From positions 434,001-498,000 of the forward strand of contig NTMA01000006.1 in assembly GCA_002917075.1 (NCBI GenBank): a DNA stretch of 64,000 nucleotides. Direction: 5' to 3'. Shown here one piece after another: positions 53,848-64,000 of the stretch. The DNA comes from Hawksworthiomyces lignivorus (Eukaryota; Ascomycota; Sordariomycetes; Ophiostomatales; Ophiostomataceae). Within the stretch, counting starts at the first letter, position 1; each line of letters starts with the position of its first letter. Both the position numbers and the translations under genes were made by a program. The notes beneath the pieces are model-generated. The model searched no databases, was not told the DNA's origin, and was given only the letters and a program-made list of their open reading frames with translations.

Positions 53848-54157
53848 AAGCGGTGCAGGAGTGCTGTTAACGCAGTGGTGGTCACAACGACACCACCTCG
53901 AGATTCTGAATCCTCGTCGAAGATTCCTCTGCCTCAGACGCAACACTTCTAGCCCAATGGAAGCACAACTGCTCCTGTCAAGCTCCTTAGGCTGACCTCT
54001 GCGGCGCTCCCGGGGTATGTTGAAGAAGACACCAAGACATCTACCTCACGCAAAACCATTGTTTCTAGTACTCTAGCAACAATATATTTATTTATTCCGA
54101 TTTATTCAATAGGTAGATTATGTTCTAATTCTATTCAGGCCAATGTGCAAGCGAACA

Positions 54158-54355
54158 ATGGCTGAATTTCTGCTCGTTGCAGGTGCTGCGGCTAGCGTCT
54201 CCTAGACACTGGTCTATATCGCCGAGACAACGGACACGATGCGAGAATTCAGCACCAATGTTTCTAATGCAGCGGTCCTCCTAGACAGGGTTCTCGATCA
54301 ACTCATTCTTTTGCAATCCATTCTTGGTGATTCGATTCGCAGCTCTACGGTTTGA
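54158..54355 (+). pseudogene. N-terminal STAND/HeLo-like domain remnant
   Basis: ATG at 54158 opens a 66-codon frame starting MAEFLLVAGAAASVS and continuing TLVYIAETTDTMREFS, VLLDRVLDQLILLQSIL, the usual start of the fungal N-terminal domain found on STAND/NLR proteins. One in-frame TAG at 54203 stands where CAG (Gln) would be expected (C-to-T at CpA), and the frame closes at 54355. No downstream domain is attached; the neighbouring gene on the other strand is a different protein. Confidence 0.6.
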
Positions 54356-54493
54356 GCGAGGATGACATATTTAACTCCTGGTGATAAGCATTTTGCTGCA
54401 GTTCTGCTGGTCCTATCCATGTTCAGTCGTCAATACGCCAGAAACCCCCTTCGTCAATTCACCACATAAAAAAGCTACCGGACCTAAGATCAA

Positions 54494-56448
54494 TCAAATA
54501 GCAAACGTGGATGCGGAATTTGGCCGAAAGTTGTTGACTAAGGACAGACCTTCCAGATCAAGAACGCTGGGTTCCAGATTTGACAATACGCCTGTAGAGT
54601 TGTGAAATAATAAGGAGCAGGGATCGAAATTAGAGCCGCCAGATAAAAAATCGTAGTGATCGAAATTTAAGCCGTCATTCGTTAGCGGATCAGTAGCTTC
54701 CGTTTCGTTGGAATTTAAGAGGTCCTCGGTTGTTTCAGACCTGCCAGCGCCAGTTATATGTGTGACGATTTCGTTAGGTATTTTCTTTCCCCCTTCACTG
54801 GTGTGAGGCTCCATCTCCCCGTATCTATAGCACAATTCATCGAGACCATGATCCAATAGCTCAAGAAAACTATCGGCAATGGATATTTCGCCAAGCTGTC
54901 GCAGAGCTGGTTCAGAATAGGCAACGGCGCTAACTGTATCCTCAGCTCCCGGGCCGTAGTGCTCGAAGCAAAAGTTTATCAGGGTGTTGCTCAAATAGAC
55001 AGCCTCTGCAACATTCTCCTGAGCGACAGCAATCTCTAACAGAAGGGAAAATAAATGAGCATCTAGATGCTGTTCCTGAATCTGCGAGGCCACCTGCCGT
55101 GCCTCGTCATATTTTCCATTTCTTGCATATAACTGTACAAGTGCTTCCTTCAGCATCCATAATTCGAAGCTTGAAGGCTGCCTATGGCGCTCCCATGCGG
55201 CAATATCTTTCTGAAGAGCTGACTCAGCAACGTCAAAATCTATCAGTCCAGTATTAACCTGTAATGACATGGCCTGGTGCTGCATTACCGCAACCTCAAA
55301 CATGAGGTCGCTCCCCTCCTGCAGGTATCCTGTGTGGAGGTTGCCGAAACATTCCACGAGAGGTCTCCAAGAGGACAAAACTTCACTTTGGTGCATATTG
55401 TTGATCTGCCCTAAAAGCGCACTAAACGGGTGAGGTGTGCCGTAGGTTATTTTGGACAGCTCATAGAGGTATTCTTTGAGAACTTTAGCGATGTCTGGAT
55501 AATTTTTCAAAAAGCAGAAGGCATTGTAGGTGACGGGATACAACATGAAACTGCCATCGGATAGAAGGCGTTTGTACTTATCGCAACATATGTTAAATAG
55601 TCGAAAGGCTTGATCACGCTGGCCCTGAATAAGTAACTTCTTAGCGCTGCAAACTAGATTATACCAATATATTGCTTGAGTAATGTCGCTGCGTTGCGTG
55701 TCATTGAGTTGATTGCTCCACCGGCCAGAGCTGAAGCCTTCAGCCACGTAGATTTTCAGGCTATACAGACACTTCTCGACTTTTTTTTGAGAATCAGGGG
55801 CCGGTAGCAGAATCAAAGAAGATCTCTGTGCGGCCATATCAATTGCTCGGCGAGGGACCCTGGCACTTGCGACCGAACTAGCACAATGCTGGTTCTCACC
55901 GTCGCCCGCCATTTGTGTCTGACCGGTATCCGTGGTGAGCTGCTTTGAAGACTGCACTGGCGACGGAGTGCGGCAAACCACGACAGCCGTCAGGAATCCA
56001 TGGGCAGCAGTTGACGGACGGTCGCCAGAAGCGACTGCCAGAATTTTGTCATGGTTCTTCTTCGATGTTCGATCGAGGTACATCTGGAGCTTTTCCGCGT
56101 CGACCTTCTTCCCTCGGATGCACATCGTTGTGGCCTTACCAGCAGCGTCCCTCTGTGTCTTTTGAAGAAGAAGGTCTTGGACCTGCTTGGATCGAAAGTT
56201 CTTCTGCACACCCCATTTCTCGAGATGCGACTTGTACATCTTCTCACTTCAGCCGTTTAGCGGTCTGTATTTTATATTGTTTCAACCCGGTGTGCTACTA
56301 ACCTGGCGAAAAACTGGTGCTTATCCCGCATCAATTTCATCACCTCTTTGAGCGTACGGCGCTGATACAGGTCCGTGATGGTTTCCCGATGGGTGTCCCA
56401 TTCCTCTGGCATCGCCCAGTGGGATTGTGGACCAACTGTGTCAGACAT
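54494..56448 (-). CDS. Clr5-domain protein with helical-repeat C-terminus
   Basis: Exons 56303..56448 and 54494..56246, intron 56 nt in phase (632 aa). Residues 1-~60 make the Clr5 domain: WDTHRETITDLYQRRTLKEV, then MRDKHQFFASEKMYKSHLEK and WGVQKNFRSKQV, a myb/SANT-like fungal DNA-binding-type domain first named in S. pombe Clr5. The junction AG|T GAG AAG ATG is needed to rebuild FFASEKMYKSHL. The middle is a short linker; residues ~200-530 are alpha-helical with TPR-like pairs (QAIYWYNLVCSAKKLLIQGQ, WMLKEALVQLYARNGKYDEA, LLLEIAVAQENVAEAVYLSN), and the C-terminus is acidic. Clr5-domain genes are numerous in Sordariomycetes and mostly unstudied. A TATATAA box lies about 180 nt upstream (about 56628-56634). 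No damage seen. Confidence 0.85.
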
Positions 56449-58397
56449 GGCACGGGCGATATGGGGAAAATAAATGCAACACTATTTTATGTGATGTGCA
56501 ACTGGACAGTTCATAAAAACGGACAAGAGGGCAATGCGTGTTAAAAACTGAAAATCAACAATATTGATCAGGTTGCTAGATCGTCAGGTGGTGGTCTGTA
56601 TGTTTTTCAAGGGGCAACCAACACTCTTATATAGACAGCATCAATAGAAGCAACAAGGCTTGAAGAAATCCTTTTCGCAATAAAAATGCGAGATGCATAA
56701 TACGATGTAGTGTTCACACCCACGACTCCACAACTCGCTGCTTGGTGGTTTGCACTCATGGGGGTGGTGTGCTAGCCACGCTCATTGGCCGCAAAAGATC
56801 CTCGCATGAGTTGTCGCTGTCAGTAGACAAAAAGCTACATGCAGACATGTAGATGGTGAGCTAAATCCCGTTGTATCTGTCTCAGCCTTGACATCACTCT
56901 GAGGACTTTGAGGAGCAAAGGCTGCCATTACATGTTCCTCGGGATCTTGGGTGTTGCCCGTTTTGAGCTACTTGGAGCATATTGTCCAAAAGTGGCGAGA
57001 CTGAGTGTGGTCGAATAGGCATCACGACAGGTGGAGATGCAATTGCACGGGATGGGAGCGTGTAATTTCGCGGCGTTTGTAAGGGTAGCTGGCTGCCAAG
57101 AGCATTCTTAATTTTGGGCAGGAAACCATGGGGTTTTGCCTCGAGGAACTTTTGTAGAATCCCACCTTCTGTAGAATCTCACCTTCGTCTTTGTGCACTT
57201 GGAATTCGATTGGCTGCAGTTATATTTGGCATCCAACTGTACGCTATTGCATGATAGCCAAGCATGGATGCTCTCCAATTGCATGTACAGGTCGTCGCCG
57301 GCCACCTGATCAGTCAGACATTACTCCGTACAAATGCCACCAGATAAAGGGGAAAGCCTTGATTTGAGCTTAATATGGGCTGTGCAAAAGTCCCCATAAG
57401 TTCTCTCCAGGGCAATTGAATACGAGTTTCATGTATAAGCTAAAAAGAAAAAGAAAAAGAAAAAAAAATTACGGCAACCAATTTGCAGCCTCGCACTTCT
57501 AAATTGAGGCCACAGACAACGATGCTACAGCATCCTCTGTCTTGATTTACAGGTTAACAAAAATTAATTTAAAAAAAATACCAAAATACTAAAACAAATC
57601 AATTGAAGCTCTACTCTAAGACAATGCCTTCTTGCATTGTAAGCTAACTTCGGACAGTAATTCTTGTGAAGTGATTCTTTTTCTTACGGACGTCAAATCT
57701 TTCGTTACAATAGTTAGTCCTATGCCTTCTCGTTCGTCGCGCGATTAACCAGCAGCCATCTTCCCCACCTATGCCCCGTGCCATGTTGTCGTCTTGAAAT
57801 TGATGCCTGTGCTAGCGACGAGGCGCCTACAGATATATAGCCATTTGTATCTTGAAAGGGGGAAATTATTTAGGGAATTTGGTTTTTATGAAACTAAAAG
57901 GGTTTATTAAATTATTATATATTCACCCCTGAAATGTCGTCTTTAAAGTCAATGTCTTTTCCGTTGAAGTTGCTACGTTGATGCTATATCGTTCCCTATA
58001 TATTGTAACGCAGGGCACGGCCTTCACAACCTCTGGGTCATACGTAGGTATTAGGCTATTAGCTTAACTCTCGTAGTATCTCTCGTGTATGCTGCTGAAA
58101 CCGGTATATAATTTAGCTTTCTTTTCAGCTTACGTGTTCTTCACTGGATATCATTCGCGGCGATCAGCTTATGCTTAAGGCAGCATACGCCCATCTCCTT
58201 ATCATCCGCAACCCCAAATGTTGGGGCGGTGCTGCCTTACTATTCCATAACCACAACCTCCACAACCAGAGCAATTATTCTCCAGCCTCGCATATCACGC
58301 TGACACAGTATTTTCATACGAATAGTGGCACCGAGCTTAACAGCAAGCGTCGTCTTCGATTCTCATCCTCACGTGGTGAACCACCCCGTCCAGAACC
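56449..58397. other. intergenic, about 2 kb
   Basis: Promoter of the Clr5-domain gene and mixed AT-rich DNA. Frames at 57108 (minus) and 58171 (plus) have no coding character. A short duplication GTAGAATCYCACCTTC occurs at about 57155-57190. Confidence 0.5.
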
Positions 58398-59160
58398 ATA
58401 CGGCTCCTAGAATGCGGCGACAACGGCAAATTTAAGTTAACAAAGGACCTGGTTTGCGATATACCCAGCTATGCCATACTGTCGCACGTGTGGGACTCGG
58501 ATGCCGAAGAAGTTACCTTTAAGGACCTAGTCGACGGCATTGGAGAGGATAAAACCGGTTATGATAAGCTCAAATTTTGCTCACAACAGGCGAGACGCGA
58601 TGGCCTGTGCTACTTCTGGGTGGATACCTGCTGCATCGACAAGTCAAATAACCTCGAGCTTTCTACGGCAATCAACCGTATGTTTTGCTGGTACCTAGAT
58701 GCGGTTCGGTGCTACGTCTATATGTCAGATGTCCCAGCGACCCATGAACCGAAGAATAACCAACAGCATGAGCCTTCATGGGACTCAGATTTCCGGGCGA
58801 GTAAATGCTTTACGCGGGGCTGGACACTGCAAGAGCTTTTGGCTCCGGCATCGGTTGAATTTTTTGCAAAAGATGGCAAGCGGATTGGCGACAAGAGGTC
58901 TCTTGAGAAGCAGATCCACGAAATCACTGGGATTTCTGTTTTGGCACTTCAAGGAAGCCCTCTTGCTCAATTCGGCGTCGAGGAGCGCTTCAACTGGGCG
59001 ACTACACGGCAAACCACCTACGAGGAAGACTGGCGTACTGCCTCTTGGGTATTTTCGGGGTGTTTATGACGCTTATCTACGGCGAAGGAAAGGCGCACGC
59101 AATTCGTCGGCTGAAAAGAGAAATTTCAGAGGCTGCAAAGCGTATTGACTCGATAATACG
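58398..59160 (+). pseudogene. HET-domain gene, start codon lost and frameshifted
   Basis: The HET domain is read from RLLECGDNGKFKLTKDL through IPSYAILSHVW, CYFWVDTCCIDKS, YVYMSDVP and TRGWTLQELLAPASVEFF to GVEERFNWATTRQTT. At the place of the start codon (58398) the sequence is ATA, with a stop upstream in the same frame; ATG to ATA is C-to-T at CpA on the complement, as in RIP. Near 59030 one base is missing: TYEEDW continues in another frame as YCLLGIFGVFMTLIYGEGKA up to EAAKRIDS. The variable C-terminal region is absent; the sequence runs into the oppositely oriented HET gene. In active form such genes act in heterokaryon incompatibility. Confidence 0.85.
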
Positions 59161-59844
59161 TCAAAGTGGTATGTTGCCTGTAATACGGTTGTGTTTCAAA
59201 ACCAATATACAACGCGGTGGCTGCTGATACTAGCGTAGACCACACCTTGCCTTGTGTCAACATCCCTTTGCGTCGAAACAATCGTTTTGTTGGACAACAG
59301 AATAGAGTCCGACAGCAACATTCGAAAATATTCTCCACTGTTAGAAGCGCCAGAGCAGTCGTGTTGTCATACTCTCCCAACCATACAACTACGCGCTCCG
59401 CTTTTTGGTATATTTGACCTATCATTGGTACTTGTTGATTCCTTTCGGTGATGCTGGCTTGATTAATGCAGATCTAATGCAGAGGATTAGCGCCAATTCG
59501 AAGCCGCATGAGAAAAATCGACGTACAGCATCAATCCACAGATATCGCGCATCCGAAACGAGACGTAGCCGCTTGAGAGCTATGTATAAGTTTTGTGTCA
59601 CTCGGAATTGCTGCCCGTTGCAGAGTATGACCTGGTTGGCAAGCTCGCTGCCCCAACAATAGCTGAGTGCATGAAAGGACCCTGCATGTTCAAGCTCTAC
59701 TACACTGACACTGCATGATATGCCCTGATCTTCTACACCACAGTTTAGTTTTATGACCCTGATAGCCTTGTCCGTGTGAAGCGGCTGGTATATTGTGCTG
59801 TTGGCTGTAATAATTGCCTGCAGTTGCTGTGGTAGGGCTGTCAT
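59126..59844 (-). CDS. HET-domain protein, C-terminally truncated
   Basis: Exons 59527..59844 and 59126..59473, intron 53 nt in phase 0 (221 aa). Seen: KLNCGVEDQGISCSVSVVEL, the HET motif FHALSYCWGSE, then RYLWIDA|ICINQ across the intron, ERNQQVPMIGQIYQKAERVV and VWLGEYDN. These are the three conserved HET boxes of the Het-6/Tol type. After about residue 160 the frame is low in homology and overlaps the 3' end of the plus-strand HET relic, where the chain ends with CSL. A full gene normally continues for several hundred residues, so this is a truncated, perhaps dead, copy. No start-codon or frame damage in the remaining part. Confidence 0.75.
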
Positions 59845-60701
59845 GGTTTCGCAGCGTGTGATTTATCCTTAGGCACGTTGATGTTGCAGTTATAGCGTAT
59901 ATGGGGGTGTAGAGAGTGAAAAGGAACTGTTATTCTTCGCCGACGATTCTGTGGCGGCTTTCAAATTATAGGACTCTAGACCGTGTCGAATTGTAGCTGA
60001 TGCGCCACCCAGCTGCTTTCCTACCTAGTTTGACCCGACCTTTGAGCTGAGCCACGGCTTGGCAAATCTACCTCTTCCAGGAGGGTGGTCAGGTCTCCTA
60101 CTGGAAGGCTCTTCTTGGAAGTGACGAGCCGTAACGGAGCCCGGTCTAACTGAACAGCGGGGATATGCTAAACCTGACGACTCAAGTGAGGGATTTCCAG
60201 TCATCCAAGCTGGGGCGTGCAGCAGCCACAAGAGGGGTCCATGCCAATCAAATTCCTAATGCCGTATTATAGGATGAAAACAAGGAGAGAGAGGATATGT
60301 GAGCGCTTCCTAAGAGTTTCTGAGAACTTCTAGAAGCTTCCCTAACAACATGCCGCCGTTTTCATTCCCTCCCTAGAGTTGTGACCGCATTTGAAAGACA
60401 CAATGGCAAAAAGAGGTAGGCATCAAGGATGACAATAGAAAAACGCACCACGATCATCAGACATCCTGCTGTATTTGTTGTACACAAAGTTTATATAGTA
60501 GTATCTTGTCCGGAAACGACGTATATGTTTTGTATTTCTTTAGTCATGTTTAAGTATCCACCTTCTAATAAGACTATAATCGGTAGTACACATATAAGCA
60601 ATACATGAACTTGATTCTCTCAGCTAATTTTGAATTTGACGTATTAAATACCAAGGAAGTCGCTTAATGTATTTCCTCCTACAAATAGCGGCAGCTAATA
60701 C
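59845..60701. other. intergenic, about 0.85 kb
   Basis: Promoter of the HET gene and 3' region of the membrane-protein gene; a GC-richer patch at 60040-60240 has no interpretable frame. Confidence 0.5.
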
Positions 60702-62987
60702 CTAGCCTCCTGAAAGCCGACCATGGGACTCGTCTCTGCGTCTCCTATTTCTAACTCGACCTGCTTGTTCGCGTTCGCTGTCTAGACTTTCATCACTGCG
60801 CTGGTCCGTCTGTTCACTCTCGCTGACATTCTCGTCGTTCTGGTCCTGGTCACAATGTTGATCTATTGTTTTGACATTATTAACTGCTTTTGCTCGTAAC
60901 TTAGGGTGTTTGTGGTCGGTAATGTCTAACACCGCCAAGAGATCTCCACGCTTGGTCACCGGTATTGATTTCGTGCCACGAGACCACGTACCCATTCCTG
61001 AACCTTCATGGGCCAGTCTTTGTAACTGAAAGGCATCCGTGCTAGACCATTCGAGCTTAGCATAGTGGTAGTGTCCCTTGCGATTAAGGCAGAACGACAG
61101 CAACGGCCCCGACGTGTATGACAGAACGATAATTAGTCCGCCTCCAACGAAGATGCAAATTAGTCCGAACATATTGACTGAGATGAACCCTTCCGCGAGG
61201 ATTTTCTGTGTGCACGCCATCAGCGAACTATAATAATTCGTAGAAAAATAAAATTAAATACATTCGTACCTGGTTTGCGCACGATTCTTTTGCAGCCGGT
61301 GTATTTGGATAATTGATAAGGTGGGAATACTTTGGATCTTTAAAGGCCCCAACTATAGGAACCAGGAAGTATCCCTGCATGTAGGCCATGGCAGTCGCAT
61401 GCCAATGCTGTACTTCTAGTTGCCACTGGTTGTCAGGCAGAGGGCCAAGGATTGGCCCACTTAGCCTGTTTCGAGCCAGAAGAACATGGGTTCCCAGAAG
61501 ACCAATAGGCTCGTCTGTTCCCTTTTCGTGAGCGACGGTCGTCCCAAAAAGATAATTCATCCAGTCTTTATCTTCCTCGTCGAGTAGACGGAATAATTCT
61601 GGGCCCGTATCTGCTCGGCCCGCCAGCTGGGTGCATTTTCTTTGCCCACTCGCGCCAGTCCAGCAGTACTGCTCCCGTTCCGTACAGCCTAGCGGTGTTC
61701 CCGGCGCGTTTTGGCGGTAAAAGGTACTGTTGCCCCAACCGCTGAATCTGAGCTTATGAATCTCTGTGGTGTTCGTCGTCCCGCCATACCAGGCATCGTT
61801 GGACGGCTCCGTAAAAAGAAGACGGCCTGACGTTAAAAAGAGAATAAAAAGAGTGCCATCTTTCGGATTGAGTTCTAGAATAGGGGAGAAGCTGGCCGAG
61901 GTTGAAATGCTTCCATTATAATACATAGACCAATGGTGGCTATGCTATATCGTTAGCAGCTTGTGAACGAGGTTGGAGTGAGAGACTGCGAGACATACCG
62001 AATACTGAAATCGTGGGCGGTATCCTCGGCGTTGTGTGTCAACTCTTCAATATCAGGATATACATCGTTAGAGAACTGCGATGTATAATTCAACGTTGTG
62101 CTCCCGTTGACGTTTATCAATGGGCCATAATAGTATGAGGTATAAGACTGTTGTGTAGTCTCGTCATAGGTATAGGATCGATAGCCTTCTATGGCTAGAG
62201 GTGCACAGTGTACTGTTCTTCGAAGTTGAAGTCTCTGGTTGGGGGGAGAGTTTCGGCCGAAGTCATAGTGACTATCCAAGTACCCTGTATCTATGAACAG
62301 ATTTCCGGTTGTGCTGTTGCAAATTTTAACATCAAAGGGGCAGCTCGCGTTGGTGTTTACTACCGCCGGGGCCAGTTGTTTCTTCACGTAAGTACCGCAG
62401 CTGACGGTAGTAGGTGCAGATGTATAACACTGTCGAGCATAGTTCTCCGCTGCTATCATATTTGTGGCTAGTAACGTGCCTACGGTACCCCCATAAGTCG
62501 TCATGTTGGGATCATTTCCTATAGACGAGCACTCTGCGCCGGACAGTAGTACTTCGCTGCTAGAAAATGTGGCGATGCGCGATGAGAAGCCACCAGCGAG
62601 GGCAAAACCAAGAAAACAAGCCGTGGCCAATCCGAGTAATGGAGACAGACGAGCCCAGGCCTGTTTCGCGCTGTTTCTCCAAGAGAGACCCATATCTGTA
62701 AGTGTCCCAAAGGTTGTTTCGGGATTGAGTGCGTTGCGCAAGAAGGTCCGGCGTTGATGATGGACAGCATCAGCAGGGCATTCTGTAGAATAAATATAAT
62801 CAAAGACAAGACACCCAAGTCTCCAGAAGCGCGTCCCTACAAGTGCCACGAAAAAAGCCACAAAAGCGATTAACAAGTTGCCATCGCGCCGAGTCAGAGT
62901 GATGGTTGCGCCAAGTACGCGACCCTTTGACCAGTCTGTCCAGGCTCCTAGATGAACACTGTAAGTTGCCTCTGAGTCGGCAGACAT
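60702..62987 (-). CDS. Fungal multi-pass membrane protein of unknown function
   Basis: Exons 61999..62987, 61283..61939 and 60702..61227, introns 59 and 55 nt (723 aa). Intron 2 uses a GTGCGC donor: only that choice joins AAKES to SLMACTQKIL in frame. Hydrophobic segments: about residues 38-58 (LLIAFVAFFVALVGTRFW), 120-140 (LGLATACFLGFALAGGF), a short one before the second exon's end, and FGLICIFVGGGLIIVLSYTSG in exon 3. Between the second and the last lies a large Cys- and Asn-rich region with many N-glycosylation sites (NMTT, NASC, NSTT, NGST, NYTS), so it is probably extracellular or luminal. The C-terminal tail is polar and acidic/basic, cytosolic. The family is common in filamentous ascomycetes and often left as hypothetical. 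Function unknown. Confidence 0.8.
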
Positions 62988-63756
62988 GGCTGTCTAGTCG
63001 CGGAAGACATAAGACGAACTTGGTAAGCGGCGAGACTTAAGATGAGCCGCTACCCTGGTAGAAGCGTCGAGAGTAGCGTAATATGTTAGGCTGAGAGAGG
63101 ATAGCAGAAATAGTAGCATCCCCATGTGCGGAACAGCGCGACTTGCAACCTCGTAGCATCACCGCATGCTTGTTTGTTACAGGACCGCGGAACGACTCTA
63201 AACATGAAAGGTACGGGAGAAACCCGATGCCAAAATTGCAGTGATTAGTCAAGTATGATCGCCAAAAAAAAAAAAAAAAGTCACTTATTAGATTACGAGC
63301 TCCCGTGTGCTGTTGTTGGTTCCGGGTAAATATAACATGTCGACACATAGATCAGGATTGGCGGTTCAAAGCATTCTCCGATAGCGATATACAGATTATG
63401 CCATTGATTGCGTCCAAAAGAGGATATTTTTCAATGACGTTTTTGGGGTGGCATGGCAAACGCTTTGATTGCGAGACAATAAAATCTCCAGTCCTAATTC
63501 TCTCTCTCAAAAGCTCTCTCAAAAGCAAACCTCAGTCTTCACATATCCAAGTTACTTAAGTAACTATATCCAAAAGGGCATACTCTGAATTTTTTTCTTA
63601 ACTATTATCGACATCTAATATCAAGCAGCTACGGTGATCGTGATAAAAGGATCTACTACGCAAAGTCAGCTTGTTTGTTCGACTAATGTGAGTAGTTCCC
63701 ACGTCAAATGGGTGCAGGACTGCATTCTCAGGCAAATCTAAAACTAACTAGCAAAT
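62988..63756. other. intergenic, promoter of the membrane-protein gene
   Basis: AT-rich; a run of 17 A at 63265-63281. No gene supported. Confidence 0.5.
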
Positions 63757-64000
63757 ATGACACAGCACATCCTCACCCGACTGGCTAATGATGCTAGGAT
63801 TTACATGGCCGGCGCATGGCGCTCAGATTCCATCGATTATCGTAGAGTTGCGAGACAGCTTGGTTTCGTATTGGCGAGAAACCCTGACAACCATCCGCCC
63901 TGGGACATGCCAATACAAACGTCGTCAGGACCAGTATACATGACGAAGGATATTTACAACACGAAAGAGAGAGCGCCGAATGTTGTAGGAAGAACGAATT
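63757..64000 (+). CDS. partial hypothetical gene running off the right edge
   Basis: From an ATG at 63757 the frame is open to the window end (81 codons): MTQHILTRLANDARIYMAGA, then GFVLARNPDNHPPWDMP. A sequence like an intron end (AACTAACTAG, at about 63741-63750) lies just before it, with a GTGAGTAG donor candidate at about 63690, so the true gene may begin upstream. No family recognised and composition is ordinary. Confidence 0.4.
   Translation, partial: MTQHILTRLANDARIYMAGAWRSDSIDYRRVARQLGFVLARNPDNHPPWDMPIQTSSGPVYMTKDIYNTKERAPNVVGRTN

Larger units (their letters stand above)
52421..54157. other. intergenic, 1.7 kb, with two hairpin-forming repeats
   Basis: Carries the transporter promoter (GC-rich CCGG-containing patch at 52690-52740), a poly(A)-centred inverted repeat (53314-53369) and a GC-rich hairpin (53810-53847). 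No gene supported. Confidence 0.5.

Noticed and set aside
58171..58410. Upstream frame as a first exon for the plus-strand HET gene
   Set aside because: No donor/acceptor pair joins it in phase and its sequence does not resemble the HET N-terminus.

Overview
The window is nuclear DNA of a filamentous ascomycete, most likely a Sordariomycete. The evidence is short GT..AG introns (53-109 nt, often with CTAAC/CTAAT branch sites), single-gene transcription units, GC-rich housekeeping genes set in AT-richer accessory DNA, C-to-T changes at CpA that look like repeat-induced point mutation (RIP), and fungus-specific families (Mso1, Clr5, HET, fungal NLRs, HET-S-like proteins, Zn2Cys6 factors). No tRNA, rRNA or CRISPR array was recognised.

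Layout. 1-8.2 kb is a conserved, GC-rich block: the 3' part of a Gyp7-type Rab GAP, Mso1 (Sec1 binding, exocytosis), a mitochondrial tRNA-modification GTPase (MSS1/MnmE) and a tiny two-exon gene with a repeated GRSGYN motif. About 5 kb without a recognisable gene follows (8.6-13.6 kb). 13.6-19.3 kb holds the most interesting locus: a NACHT-WD40 NLR and, divergently from a shared promoter of about 0.7 kb, a 284-residue HeLo-like protein with two C-terminal amyloid-type repeats. The NLR N-terminus carries one copy of the same motif. This is the architecture of the HET-S/NWD2 amyloid signalling pair. 19.8-26.4 kb holds a GH18 glycosidase, a two-domain ABM-like protein, a Zn2Cys6 transcription factor and an MDR oxidoreductase.

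26.5-44.6 kb is an immunity-like region: a NACHT-ankyrin NLR divergent from a SLIP-GC/dynamin-like GTPase, then AT-rich DNA with relics (a dehalogenase fragment, a solo LTR, a broken hydrolase-domain copy) and two small secreted-protein genes built of short exons (a cyanovirin-N-like protein and a Cys-rich protein), and finally an alpha/beta-hydrolase-NACHT-HEAT NLR. 44.6-54.4 kb is AT-rich, with an intact secreted sulfatase, an MFS sugar-type transporter and remnants of a short-chain dehydrogenase and of a STAND N-terminal domain. 54.5-64 kb has a Clr5-domain protein, two convergent damaged HET-domain genes, a multi-pass membrane protein and a gene entering from the right edge.

Overall the window reads as a conserved chromosomal block running into a fast-evolving compartment of self/non-self recognition genes (three NLRs, one amyloid effector, one dynamin-like GTPase, two HET genes, one STAND remnant), interspersed with transposon debris and RIP-like decay. 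All functions are read from motifs and family knowledge; splice models were made by eye and checked for reading phase.
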